Shown here: positions 1 through 5,152 of the stretch, piece by piece
Position numbering within the stretch: the first letter of the stretch is position 1
How the letters are laid out: every line of letters starts with the position of its first letter
Origin: an uncultured Acetatifactor sp.
GTDB taxonomy: Bacteria > Bacillota > Clostridia > Lachnospirales > Lachnospiraceae
DNA length: 9,026 nt
NCBI GenBank assembly: GCA_910578215.1
Contig: CAJTPH010000061.1
Location: 1-9,026, forward strand
Direction: 5' to 3'
Translations under genes and position numbers: made by a program
The notes under the pieces: generated by a model
Seen by the model: the letters and a program-made list of their open reading frames with translations, nothing else
Databases searched by the model: none
What the model was told of the DNA's origin: nothing

Positions 1-19
1 CTCATTTTGTGTGCATCGG

Positions 20-52
20 TGTAACAGTTTAGCCGAAGGCTGAACTGTTACA
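20..52. repeat. Long perfect hairpin (15-bp inverted repeat)
   Basis: Arms 20-34 and 38-52 pair over 15 bp with one G-T wobble around a 3-nt loop (TGTAACAGTT... / ...AACTGTTACA). It is not followed by a T-run on either strand, so it is not a standard intrinsic terminator; a dispersed intergenic repeat or the end of an element is possible. The surrounding 1-179 has stop codons early in all three + frames near its left end and shows no gene. Confidence 0.5.
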
Positions 53-179
53 AAATTTGTGGCAATTCAGCCATAGGCGGTATGTAGCTGGCAGAGAGGT
101 AAGGTGATTATGAATTTGTAATATTCCGAAAAGCAACGGATATAAATTAGCAAAAATGTGTTTTCAGATGAAAGACAGA

Positions 180-208
180 TTGATTTGTCAGGAGAATAAT
201 GGTATTAT
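180..208 (+). promoter_or_regulatory. Predicted sigma-A promoter of leader 1 and the CD3324-family gene
   Basis: TTGATT (180-185), a 17-nt spacer and TATTAT (203-208) match the sigma-A pattern. Transcription would begin near 215, just ahead of the ribosome binding site of the 8-residue leader peptide at 238. This fits the leader-peptide model and argues against the longer in-frame start at 199. Confidence 0.45.
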
Positions 209-237
209 TAAAAAAATTTCAGAAAGGGGATTTGTAT

Positions 238-264
238 ATGAGACGATATGTTATGTTTGCATAG
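238..264 (+). CDS. Leader peptide 1 (8 residues, MRRYVMFA)
   Basis: An AAAGGGGA ribosome binding site at 223-230 lies 7 nt before ATG 238, and the frame ends at TAG 262-264. The peptide is too short to be a functional enzyme. Its last codons and stop (TTTGCATAG) form the left arm of a hairpin with 270-280, which is typical of regulatory leader peptides where ribosome position controls RNA folding. The frame also contains an upstream ATG at 199 with CAGGAG at 189-194, which would give a 21-residue form, but the predicted promoter makes 238 more likely. A second leader of the same length and ending lies at 2914-2940. The inducer is unknown; antibiotic or amino-acid sensing are the usual roles. 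Confidence 0.5.
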   Translation: MRRYVMFA

Positions 265-344
265 CACTGGCTATTGCAAAAAATAAATTGTTATAGCCAA
301 TGCTATTCCTAAAAAATAAGTTTAGGAGGCAAACATGGGCTATA
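256..344 (+). promoter_or_regulatory. Attenuator-like leader RNA upstream of the CD3324-family gene
   Basis: Competing pairings can be drawn. A: 256-265 with 270-280 (TTTGCATAGC / GCTATTGCAAA, one bulge). B: 261-279 with 288-306 (ATAGCA, TGGCTAT and CAA arms with small mismatches). C: 307-313 with 321-327 (TCCTAAA / TTTAGGA), which buries part of the AGGAGG ribosome binding site at 324-329. D: 292-298 with 338-344 (TATAGCC / GGCTATA), which would cover the start-codon region. B uses the arm that D needs, and A destroys B. Inference: a ribosome held at the leader stop prevents A, favours B and so frees the start region. The pairings are seen in the sequence; the mechanism is inferred. Confidence 0.45.
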
Positions 345-616
345 TAAGAGCGGAAGAAATTCTGCCCATTGAGGTAATAAAACTGATACAGCAGTATGTT
401 GACGGAACTAACATATATATTCCACGAAAGCAGGAAAACAGACATGACTGGGGAACTAAAACGGCTTACAAACGTGAACTGCAAAATAGGAATGAATTGA
501 TTTATAAAGGCTATTTGTCCGGCATAGCTATTCACGAGCTGGCCCAAAGCTATTATTTATCAGAAAAAAGCATACAGCGAATTATCAGACAGGCAAAATT
601 ATTAGGTGTGAGCTAA
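335..616 (+). CDS. CD3324-family small HTH protein
   Basis: This 93-residue protein matches my memory of the clostridial CD3324 family, related to the Mor transcription activator family. Visible features are an N-terminal segment with EEILP, an IYIPRK motif near residues 27-32, an RHDWG motif and a C-terminal helix-turn-helix of about residues 62-89 (IHELAQSYYLSEKSIQRII). The likely role is DNA binding and transcription control; the target is unknown. AGGAGG at 324-329 lies 5 nt before the ATG and is partly paired in a leader hairpin, so translation may be regulated. The terminator immediately after the gene makes it a single-gene unit preceded by leader peptide 1. The family assignment is fairly sure, the function is not. 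Confidence 0.85.
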   Translation: MGYIRAEEILPIEVIKLIQQYVDGTNIYIPRKQENRHDWGTKTAYKRELQNRNELIYKGYLSGIAIHELAQSYYLSEKSIQRIIRQAKLLGVS

Positions 617-639
617 CTTAGGTTGGCTCACATTTTTTT
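607..639 (+). terminator. Intrinsic terminator of the CD3324-family gene
   Basis: An 11-bp stem with one wobble (TGTGAGCTAAC / GTTGGCTCACA, 607-617 and 622-632), a TTAG loop and seven Ts (633-639). The stem includes the stop codon of the gene at 614-616, so the 3' untranslated region is almost absent. Confidence 0.85.
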
Positions 640-692
640 ATAATAAACCTTGAGGTATATGTCTTTTAAGATATTTGCTAGACTATAGATCA

Positions 693-704
693 GAACTATA
701 GTTC
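693..704. promoter_or_regulatory. 12-bp perfect palindrome ahead of the DUF2441 gene
   Basis: GAACTATAGTTC is a perfect palindrome ending 6 nt before the ribosome binding site of the next gene, and part of it (CTATAG) is repeated at 683-688. It could be an operator, or chance in AT-rich DNA. I could not place a convincing promoter between 640 and 710; a TATAAT at 639-644 has no clear -35 partner. Confidence 0.25.
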
Positions 705-722
705 AGAATGGAGGAGAATGAA

Positions 723-1277
723 ATGTATGTATATCATGTTGTAACGGATAGACCATTGAAAGTGGGGCAACAACTCTTTTTTGATGAAACACATCACAAC
801 GGAGTGTATCAAAGAGTTTGTGAGAAAATCAATATTGTTAAAGATATATACAGTAATCCTGCAAATTACAATGCAGAAACATTAGAACATCATACATCAG
901 TTGCTATGCGGGAATTGGCATTGGAGGAAATCAGAAAGACAAAGTATCCCTCGTACCCTTCGAGAATGAGCTGCCTATATGTATCAAGGACATTTGAGGA
1001 GGCTGATAACTGGGGTAAGTATTTTGCGAAAATAGGCCGCCCAACATATAGCATTGTTAAGCTGGAGATAGATGGGAATTGTTTTTTCGGTGATGCCACA
1101 AAATGTTTTGATGCACAGTTAGATGAACAGGAAAATATGCGGCTGGCGGATATTTATTGGAAAAATGAAAGCAATGACACAGATGATCCGCCAATAGTTG
1201 AAATGTTAGTTGATGGACATATCAAAGTAGTTGAAATGATAAAAGAGATAAATGCAAATGTTATAGAATTTAGATAA
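723..1277 (+). CDS. DUF2441 domain-containing protein
   Basis: This 184-residue soluble protein has no signal peptide or membrane segment. The opening (YVYHVVTDRPLKVGQ, then DETHHNGVYQR) and the middle stretch (LYVSRTFEEADNWGKYF, about residues 85-101) match the DUF2441 family as I remember it. The family has no established reaction that I can name. The ATG at 723 is chosen because GGAGGAG (710-716) lies 6 nt before it; an in-frame ATG at 708 adds five residues but has no ribosome binding site. An early Tyr-His followed by a later Ser and Ala-containing stretch recalls ADP-ribosyltransferase-like folds, but that is only an impression. A hairpin follows the gene and the two methyltransferase genes lie just downstream, so it may share their transcript. 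Confidence 0.8.
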   Translation: MYVYHVVTDRPLKVGQQLFFDETHHNGVYQRVCEKINIVKDIYSNPANYNAETLEHHTSVAMRELALEEIRKTKYPSYPSRMSCLYVSRTFEEADNWGKYFAKIGRPTYSIVKLEIDGNCFFGDATKCFDAQLDEQENMRLADIYWKNESNDTDDPPIVEMLVDGHIKVVEMIKEINANVIEFR

Positions 1278-1307
1278 TAGAATCATGTTTTAGATTCTAT
1301 TATCTAA
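1270..1307 (+). terminator. Strong AT-rich hairpin after the DUF2441 gene
   Basis: Arms 1270-1284 and 1293-1307 pair perfectly over 15 bp (TAGATAATAGAATC on the left), with an 8-nt loop. The stem contains the stop codon at 1275-1277. Only AATTTA follows rather than a T-run, so termination may be weak or partial; a 3'-end stabiliser between co-transcribed genes is equally possible. Confidence 0.45.
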
Positions 1308-1328
1308 TTTATCGCAGGAGGTTGATTT

Positions 1329-2258
1329 ATGGATTATAGCAGAAAAATATCTGAACGCTTATGGAATTTACCGGATAAAGGTGAACGGGAAAGTCTCAGG
1401 GAGGAAACCTTCATTGATGATATTATCCAGAAAAGTCATATTGAAAAGGAATTGCTTTCCAATTTAGATGGTATTAAAACAGTATTTGACGGCGGAGCCG
1501 GGAGCGGCAGATTTTCCATTCTTCTTGCAAAACACGGATGCAATGTCACGCATTTTGACATCTCGCAGCCTATGATAGACAAAGCAAAAGAACTGGCAGA
1601 AAGAGCAGGGGTTCTTGACAAAATATCCTTCGTGAAAGGAGCATTAGAGGATTTGAGGGATTTTGATGATAAATCCTTTGATATGGTTATTTCATTTGAT
1701 GCGCCTATTTCGTATACCTACCCTCGACAGGAGCAGGTCATTGGGGAGCTGGTGCGCATATGCAAAAAGCGCATTGTCATAAGCGTATCAAGCCGCTTAG
1801 GAAGCCTGCCATATTTAGCAAATCCCATCAATAAGCATCAGTTTATATTAGATGAAAATTGTGAAGATCCATATGTTAAGTGGTGCCTTCGTAACTGGTC
1901 GAATGCGGTTGAAGCGTTTCGATTTGAAAAAAACAGGGTTGATAAATTATGGTCGGATGGACTTATGGGAGGTAAGGAAGAAATAGAAGAATATGAAAGG
2001 GGCGGCACTCCCTGGTGCATCACATATACTTTCATGCCGGATGAACTGGAAGGAATACTTCATAGATTTGGCGTGAAATATATTAAACTGGCAGGCCCCG
2101 GCGCATATGCGAGGACTATCCCCCGTGAGCTGCTTGTCAAGATAATGAAGGATTCAGAACAGCGCTCAGCTTTTCTTGATTTTTGTTATCAGTATGATTC
2201 TAATCCGTATGTATGTGGTATTGGAAAAGACAACTTATTGGCTAAAGGGGAGTTGTAA
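1329..2258 (+). CDS. Class I SAM-dependent methyltransferase
   Basis: The 309-residue protein has a Rossmann-type methyltransferase core. Motif I (VFDGGAGSGRFS) is at about residues 52-63, an acidic residue in VTHFDIS (D77) ends strand 2 as expected for the SAM ribose contact, and SFDMVISFDAP at about 117-126 is the strand-4 motif. The core is followed by a longer C-terminal half of about 150 residues with Trp- and Tyr-rich segments that could bind the substrate. The substrate cannot be named; the pattern suits a small-molecule or cofactor methyltransferase more than a DNA methylase, because no NPPY or DPPY motif is present. GCAGGAGG at 1315-1322 supports the start. The next methyltransferase gene begins one base after the stop, so the two are surely co-transcribed. 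Confidence 0.85.
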   Translation: MDYSRKISERLWNLPDKGERESLREETFIDDIIQKSHIEKELLSNLDGIKTVFDGGAGSGRFSILLAKHGCNVTHFDISQPMIDKAKELAERAGVLDKISFVKGALEDLRDFDDKSFDMVISFDAPISYTYPRQEQVIGELVRICKKRIVISVSSRLGSLPYLANPINKHQFILDENCEDPYVKWCLRNWSNAVEAFRFEKNRVDKLWSDGLMGGKEEIEEYERGGTPWCITYTFMPDELEGILHRFGVKYIKLAGPGAYARTIPRELLVKIMKDSEQRSAFLDFCYQYDSNPYVCGIGKDNLLAKGEL

Positions 2259-2259
2259 A

Positions 2260-2895
2260 GTGAAGCAAATGATTCATGCAAAGATAAAGGATGTGGATTT
2301 GAAATTTGAAACAGAATCGACAATTTTTTCTCCCAATTCTATTGACAATGGTACATTGGCCATGCTGTCTGAAATTGATTTTTTGCCAAGTGATAAGGTG
2401 TTGGATTTAGGCTGCGGTTATGGTGTTGTAGGTATACTGGCAGGAAAACTCATAGGAGAAGAAAGTGTTATTATGTGCGATATCTCTGAACAGGCAGTAA
2501 AGCATGCAACGATAAACGCAACGCTTAACGGCGTACCATACATTGACATTAGATTAAGCGACGGATATCAAAATGTACAAGAAAATGATTTTACGCTCAT
2601 ATTGTGTAATCCCCCATATCATGCGGATTTTTCTGTTCCAAAGAAATTTATTGAGGTTGGTTTCAGAAAACTGGCTATGGGAGGAAAGCTGGTTATGGTT
2701 ACCAAAAGACTTGATTGGTACAAAAATAAGCTGGTATCTGTTTTTGGCGGTGTCAAAGTACAGAAAGTGGAAGGATATTATGTCTTTGTTGCAGAGAAGC
2801 GAAGCCAGGTCATAAAGAAGAAAAAGAAGCCTGCAAAGAGATTATCCAAAAAATTACAGCAAAAGCAGAAATGCTTCAAAACGAATCAACCATAA
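2260..2895 (+). CDS. RsmC-like class I SAM-dependent methyltransferase (small domain only)
   Basis: The 211-residue protein resembles the C-terminal catalytic half of RsmC, the 16S rRNA guanine-N2 methyltransferase. It shows FSPNSIDNGT (about 23-32), motif I VLDLGCGYGVVG (47-58), an acidic D74, and NPPY (117-120), the motif of enzymes that methylate exocyclic amino groups. RsmC itself usually has NPPI, so this is a diverged member. The last 30 residues are very Lys-rich (KKKKK near 184-188), which suits RNA binding. The start is GTG at 2260: GGGGAG (2247-2252) lies 7 nt upstream, whereas the next ATG (2269) is too far from it. An open frame extends further upstream to ATG 2176 but lies inside the previous gene. 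An rRNA or tRNA substrate is inferred. Confidence 0.82.
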   Translation: MKQMIHAKIKDVDLKFETESTIFSPNSIDNGTLAMLSEIDFLPSDKVLDLGCGYGVVGILAGKLIGEESVIMCDISEQAVKHATINATLNGVPYIDIRLSDGYQNVQENDFTLILCNPPYHADFSVPKKFIEVGFRKLAMGGKLVMVTKRLDWYKNKLVSVFGGVKVQKVEGYYVFVAEKRSQVIKKKKKPAKRLSKKLQQKQKCFKTNQP

Positions 2896-2913
2896 AAAGG
2901 AGGGATCTGTTTT

Positions 2914-2940
2914 ATGACCACACCCGTTTACCTTGCATAG
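2914..2940 (+). CDS. Leader peptide 2 (8 residues, MTTPVYLA)
   Basis: AAGGAGGGA at 2897-2905 gives a strong ribosome binding site before ATG 2914, and the frame ends at TAG 2938-2940. Length (8 codons plus stop) and ending (aromatic or Leu, then Ala and stop, from TTGCATAG) match leader 1 at 238-264, although the first residues differ. The stop lies in the left arm of a hairpin, and a mutually exclusive hairpin and an intrinsic terminator follow. This is the layout of ribosome-mediated transcription attenuation. It starts 18 nt after the RsmC-like gene and would be reached by its transcript. Confidence 0.55.
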   Translation: MTTPVYLA

Positions 2941-2982
2941 CGCGGCTATTGCAAATAAAAGAGAATAAGGAATAGCCTGCGC
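2933..2982 (+). promoter_or_regulatory. Switching hairpins of transcription attenuator 2
   Basis: Pairing A: TTGCATAGC (2933-2941) with GCTATTGCAA (2945-2954), 9 bp plus one bulge. Pairing B: GCGC + GGCTATT (2940-2950) with AATAGCC + GCGC (2971-2982), 11 bp with one bulged T. A and B exclude each other, and B uses bases 2974-2980 that form the left arm of the terminator. A ribosome sitting on the leader stop would block A, allow B and so block termination. The core is shared with the leader 1 region: TTGCATAGC and GGCTATTGCAAA are identical in both. Confidence 0.5.
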
Positions 2983-3015
2983 ATCGGACTGTAAGCTTTG
3001 CAGGTTTTTCTTTTT
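2974..3015 (+). terminator. Attenuator terminator behind leader peptide 2
   Basis: The stem AGCCTGC / GCAGGTT (2974-2980 with 3000-3006) closes a 19-nt loop that contains an AAGCTT palindrome. It is followed by TTTTTCTTTTT (3005-3015). It would terminate transcripts from the methyltransferase genes unless the antiterminator 2940-2982 forms. Confidence 0.6.
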
Positions 3016-3050
3016 CTGATTTTTGGCCTTGTTAAATTCCCGGCTCAGAC

Positions 3051-3079
3051 TTGCAACTTTTAACAGGGTGTATTATGAT
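3051..3079 (+). promoter_or_regulatory. Possible sigma-A promoter of the acyltransferase gene
   Basis: TTGCAA (3051-3056), 17 nt, TATGAT (3074-3079). The -10 box matches five of six consensus positions and the -35 four of six. Transcription would start near 3086, which leaves about 110 nt before the acyltransferase and would exclude the start codon of the small ORF at 3075. The region 3016-3074 also has an inverted repeat, CCTTGTTAAA (3027-3036) with TTTAACAGGG (3059-3068). Confidence 0.4.
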
Positions 3080-3224
3080 TAAGAGTATCGGGTTCGGACA
3101 GTCTGGGCATTATGGAGGATATAAGGTCTGGGATACCGGTAAAACAGACAGGATAAAAGGCTGCAATGCAGAGAGCATGCGGAGAGGACTTATTGCAAAT
3201 GAATTCAGATCGGGAGAGGATTAA
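3075..3224 (+). CDS. Doubtful 49-residue hypothetical ORF
   Basis: An open frame of 49 residues beginning MIKSIGFGQSGHYGGYK and ending with GED and stop, overlapping the start of the acyltransferase. AGGG at 3065-3068 sits 6 nt before the ATG but is paired in the 3027-3068 inverted repeat. I recognise no family. It is Gly- and Arg-rich with one Cys and has no signal peptide or membrane helix. If the promoter at 3051-3079 is real this frame would lack its start, so it would only be made by read-through from upstream. It could be a leader translationally coupled to the acyltransferase, the remnant of a larger gene, or chance. Confidence 0.25.
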   Translation: MIKSIGFGQSGHYGGYKVWDTGKTDRIKGCNAESMRRGLIANEFRSGED

Positions 3225-4326
3225 ATCGTTACAGGCATTGAGGGCAATGGCGTTTCTGGGTATTTTTTTTGCCCATGCCAATTTTTTTATTTCATGGTCT
3301 GCGCTGGGAGTTTCCGTTTTTTATGTTCTGTCAGGGTTTTTGATGATGAATACCCGTCAAAACCAGGAATGGAAGCCGTCGGCGGGCAACAGTCTCAAAT
3401 TTGCCATAGGTAAGATAAAAAGGCTGTATCCTCTGCATATTGTTACCATGGTATTTGCTGTTATATTGTCGCTGGCAGTCATGCTGTGGCACGGAGAAGG
3501 CATAAAATCCTATTTGGAGCTTGCGGGAGAAATTGTGCTGCATATTTTGCTGCTTCAGACCTGGGTTCCGCATGCTTCGGTAAGCGTTTCTCTCAACGGA
3601 GTTGCATGGTATTTATCGGCGGCAGCGTTTTTATACTTTGTATTTCCTTATGCAGCGTCATGGATTCGGCGAAAGAGGAATTCGTTTTTGGTTTTTTTGT
3701 GCGTTGCCATATTGGGCATGGAGATACTTAGCTGTATTCCCTTTATATATTTTTTGGGGGAAAACAGCTTCGTTTATATATGGTTTATGTATTTTTTTCC
3801 CGTATTCAGACTGGGAGATTTTGTTATCGGCTGCTGCTTTGGAAAAGTATATGGGGAAAGGGCAGCTGGCGCCGAGTCTGGCTTAAGCGGCGGATTAAGC
3901 CTGAAATATTCGGCCATGGAGCTTGCGGCAACGGCTCTTACGGTGGGTGTGCTCCTTTGGATGAAGCATGGGAGTCATACCGGTATTGTGCTGACGGCAT
4001 TTTGCAACTGGACCACGCTATATATTCCCCTGGCGGTGGTCTGGACATATCTGTTTACGGTAAACAGGGGCGTCATAACATATTTTTTAAACAACAGGCT
4101 GCTTGTGGGCTTGGGAAATATCAGCGGATATATATTTCTGATACACTATGTTGTGATTCTGTATGTAAACAATATGCTGAATTTTCTTGATATGGAGCTT
4201 TCGGACGGGTGGCGGGCAGCCGCGGCGGTGCTTGAATTGGGGGCGTCGATTATTTCCGCGCTTATCTATATGGCGATAGAAAAAAGGGTAAGAAAAACCC
4301 TTTCAAAGGGCAAAGGTATAACATAA
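3199..4326 (+). CDS. Acyltransferase family 3 membrane protein
   Basis: The 375-residue protein is very hydrophobic, with roughly ten predicted membrane helices, and fits the acyltransferase-3 family (OatA/NodX type). Diagnostic pieces are an Arg and a His in the first helix (LRAMAFLGIFFAHA, about residues 14-27), GVSVFYVLSGFLM (37-49) and KRLYPLHI (about 74-81). These enzymes transfer acetyl or other acyl groups to extracytoplasmic sugars such as peptidoglycan, exopolysaccharide or glycolipid; the substrate here is unknown. AGGA (3185-3188) lies 10 nt before ATG 3199. An in-frame ATG at 3166 with AAAAGG before it would add 11 residues and cannot be excluded. The family's usual N-terminus, shortly before the first helix, fits 3199 better. 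No other cell-surface gene is adjacent. Confidence 0.85.
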   Translation: MNSDRERIKSLQALRAMAFLGIFFAHANFFISWSALGVSVFYVLSGFLMMNTRQNQEWKPSAGNSLKFAIGKIKRLYPLHIVTMVFAVILSLAVMLWHGEGIKSYLELAGEIVLHILLLQTWVPHASVSVSLNGVAWYLSAAAFLYFVFPYAASWIRRKRNSFLVFLCVAILGMEILSCIPFIYFLGENSFVYIWFMYFFPVFRLGDFVIGCCFGKVYGERAAGAESGLSGGLSLKYSAMELAATALTVGVLLWMKHGSHTGIVLTAFCNWTTLYIPLAVVWTYLFTVNRGVITYFLNNRLLVGLGNISGYIFLIHYVVILYVNNMLNFLDMELSDGWRAAAAVLELGASIISALIYMAIEKRVRKTLSKGKGIT

Positions 4327-4382
4327 TAATCAGAGAAAAAGTAAAAAACGGTGTAAAAATCTCAAACAGTGTAAAAAAACAA

Positions 4383-4420
4383 AACAGCCAAACCTGGGTA
4401 TACACCCATGTTTGGCTGTT
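4383..4420 (-). terminator. Terminator between the convergent acyltransferase gene and pfl operon
   Basis: Arms 4383-4393 (AACAGCCAAAC) and 4410-4420 pair over 11 bp. After one mismatch the stem continues TGGGT / ACCCA around an ATAC loop, giving 16 bp in total. Read on the - strand, the hairpin is followed by TTTTGTTTTTTT, a proper U-tract, so it ends the pfl operon. On the + strand only AAATTTT follows, so it is at best a weak terminator for the acyltransferase. Confidence 0.75.
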
Positions 4421-4446
4421 AAATTTTAAGTCTGTAAAAGTCCCGA

Positions 4447-4539
4447 AAACGGCTACACAAATTCCTGGGTCCGGCAGGTGTATTTCACCAAATGTCTTTT
4501 AACAGGCATTTTCGCCGGACATTTTCCAGTCAGCCGTTT
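4447..4539. other. Compact folded element (possible structured RNA, three-way junction)
   Basis: Nested pairings cover most of this stretch. Outer stem AAACGGCT 4447-4454 with 4532-4539. Middle stem CTGG 4465-4468 with 4526-4529, stacking directly on GTCCGGC 4469-4475 with 4514-4520. Two hairpins sit inside: GGTG 4477-4480 with CACC 4486-4489, and AAATGTC 4490-4496 with GGCATTT 4505-4511. The junction linkers are 0-2 nt. One G-T pair (4495:4506) only works in a + strand RNA. On the - strand the element would lie in the 3' untranslated region of the pfl operon. No T-run follows on either strand and I do not recognise a known RNA family. Confidence 0.4.
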
Positions 4540-4553
4540 ACCGCCAAAGGATA

Positions 4554-4796
4554 TTAGATACCCTCGTGGAAGGTACGGGAAATAACGTCCGCCTGCTGCT
4601 CGGGAGTCAGCTTGATGAAGTTTACAGCATATCCGGATACGCGGATGGTGAGCTGAGGATAATTCTCAGGATGCTTCTGCGCGTCCAGTAAGGTATCTCT
4701 GTTTAAAACGTTTACATTCAGGTGATGACCGCCCTTTGTAGCATAGCCATCCAATAAATTTACAAGATTGTCAACCTGTGCGTTTGCTGCTGCCAT
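4554..4796 (-). CDS. Stand-alone glycyl radical domain of pyruvate formate-lyase (GrcA-like)
   Basis: The 80-residue protein is the C-terminal glycine radical domain of pyruvate formate-lyase on its own. It contains LVNLLDGYATKGGHHLNVNV (11-30), YPQLTIRVSGYAV with Gly55 as the radical site, and LTPEQQADVISRTF (63-76), closely following the end of clostridial PflB. E. coli GrcA (YfiD), a spare part that replaces damaged PflB ends, is longer at 127 residues and comes on top of an intact PflB. Here the PflB at 5153-7189 lacks this domain, so this protein is inferred to be an obligatory subunit. AAGGAGG (4807-4813) is 10 nt upstream, and the start is two bases after the stop of the preceding gene. 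Radical formation would need a PflA activase, absent here. Confidence 0.92.
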   Translation of the reverse strand: MAAANAQVDNLVNLLDGYATKGGHHLNVNVLNRDTLLDAQKHPENYPQLTIRVSGYAVNFIKLTPEQQADVISRTFHEGI

Positions 4797-4798
4797 AG

Positions 4799-5023
4799 TT
4801 ATGAATCCTCCTTAATTTTCTGTTGATAATCATCCAGGCCTTGATGAAGTGTGGGTACACTGCAGGCTAACGGTGTCCGTGAACAATCCGTACAGCCCAT
4901 TGTCTGAACGTTCTTTGATGCTTCCTCTCCTGTATCGGTGTCTACGTTGATATGTCCCACACCGTTTGCCATGCCGGAATCCAGCATTTTTATCAGGTCG
5001 TCAATCATTTGTTTTTCGTCCAT
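4799..5023 (-). CDS. Small cysteine-containing protein resembling a degenerate glycyl radical domain
   Basis: This 74-residue protein begins with MIDDLIKMLDSGMANGVGHINVD (6-28), which aligns with the start of the adjacent radical domain (VDNLVNLLDGYATKGGHHLNVN). After that the two differ: the radical Gly loop is replaced by GCTDCSRTPLAC, giving Cys44-x2-Cys47 and Cys54, then LHQGLDDYQQ. It lies between the two halves of a split pyruvate formate-lyase with a good ribosome binding site (AGGAG, 5 nt before the ATG). It may be a docking, assembly or redox partner that uses the same binding surface as the radical domain, or it may bind a metal. I know of no named family. Coding status is well supported by the signals and the partial homology; the function is inference. 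Confidence 0.8.
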   Translation of the reverse strand: MDEKQMIDDLIKMLDSGMANGVGHINVDTDTGEEASKNVQTMGCTDCSRTPLACSVPTLHQGLDDYQQKIKEDS

Positions 5024-5060
5024 AGTGTCTCCTTCTTACTTGGTGCCCTTTGGCGGTTGG

Positions 5061-5127
5061 GAGCCGGTGCAGATAAAAGATTATCTATAATATAAATTAA
5101 GAAAATCCGTCTGCCTGAAACCGGCTC
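5061..5127 (-). repeat. Intercistronic inverted repeat after the pflB piece
   Basis: GAGCCGG (5061-5067) pairs with CCGGCTC (5121-5127), with a smaller hairpin AGATAA / TTATCT (5071-5076, 5081-5086) inside. It lies in the 129-nt gap between the catalytic subunit gene and the small downstream genes. There is no adjacent T-run, so an RNA stability or processing element is more likely than a full terminator. Confidence 0.45.
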
Positions 5128-5152
5128 AAAACCGTTATTTTAATTTCTAAAC

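Noticed and set aside
20..52. Intrinsic terminator of a gene lying left of the window
   Set aside because: The stem is strong but is followed by AAAATTTG and no T-run on the + strand, and by a mixed sequence on the - strand.
2176..2259. Extended N-terminus of the RsmC-like protein from ATG 2176
   Set aside because: It lies inside the previous methyltransferase gene, has no ribosome binding site, and the domain match begins after GTG 2260, which does have one.
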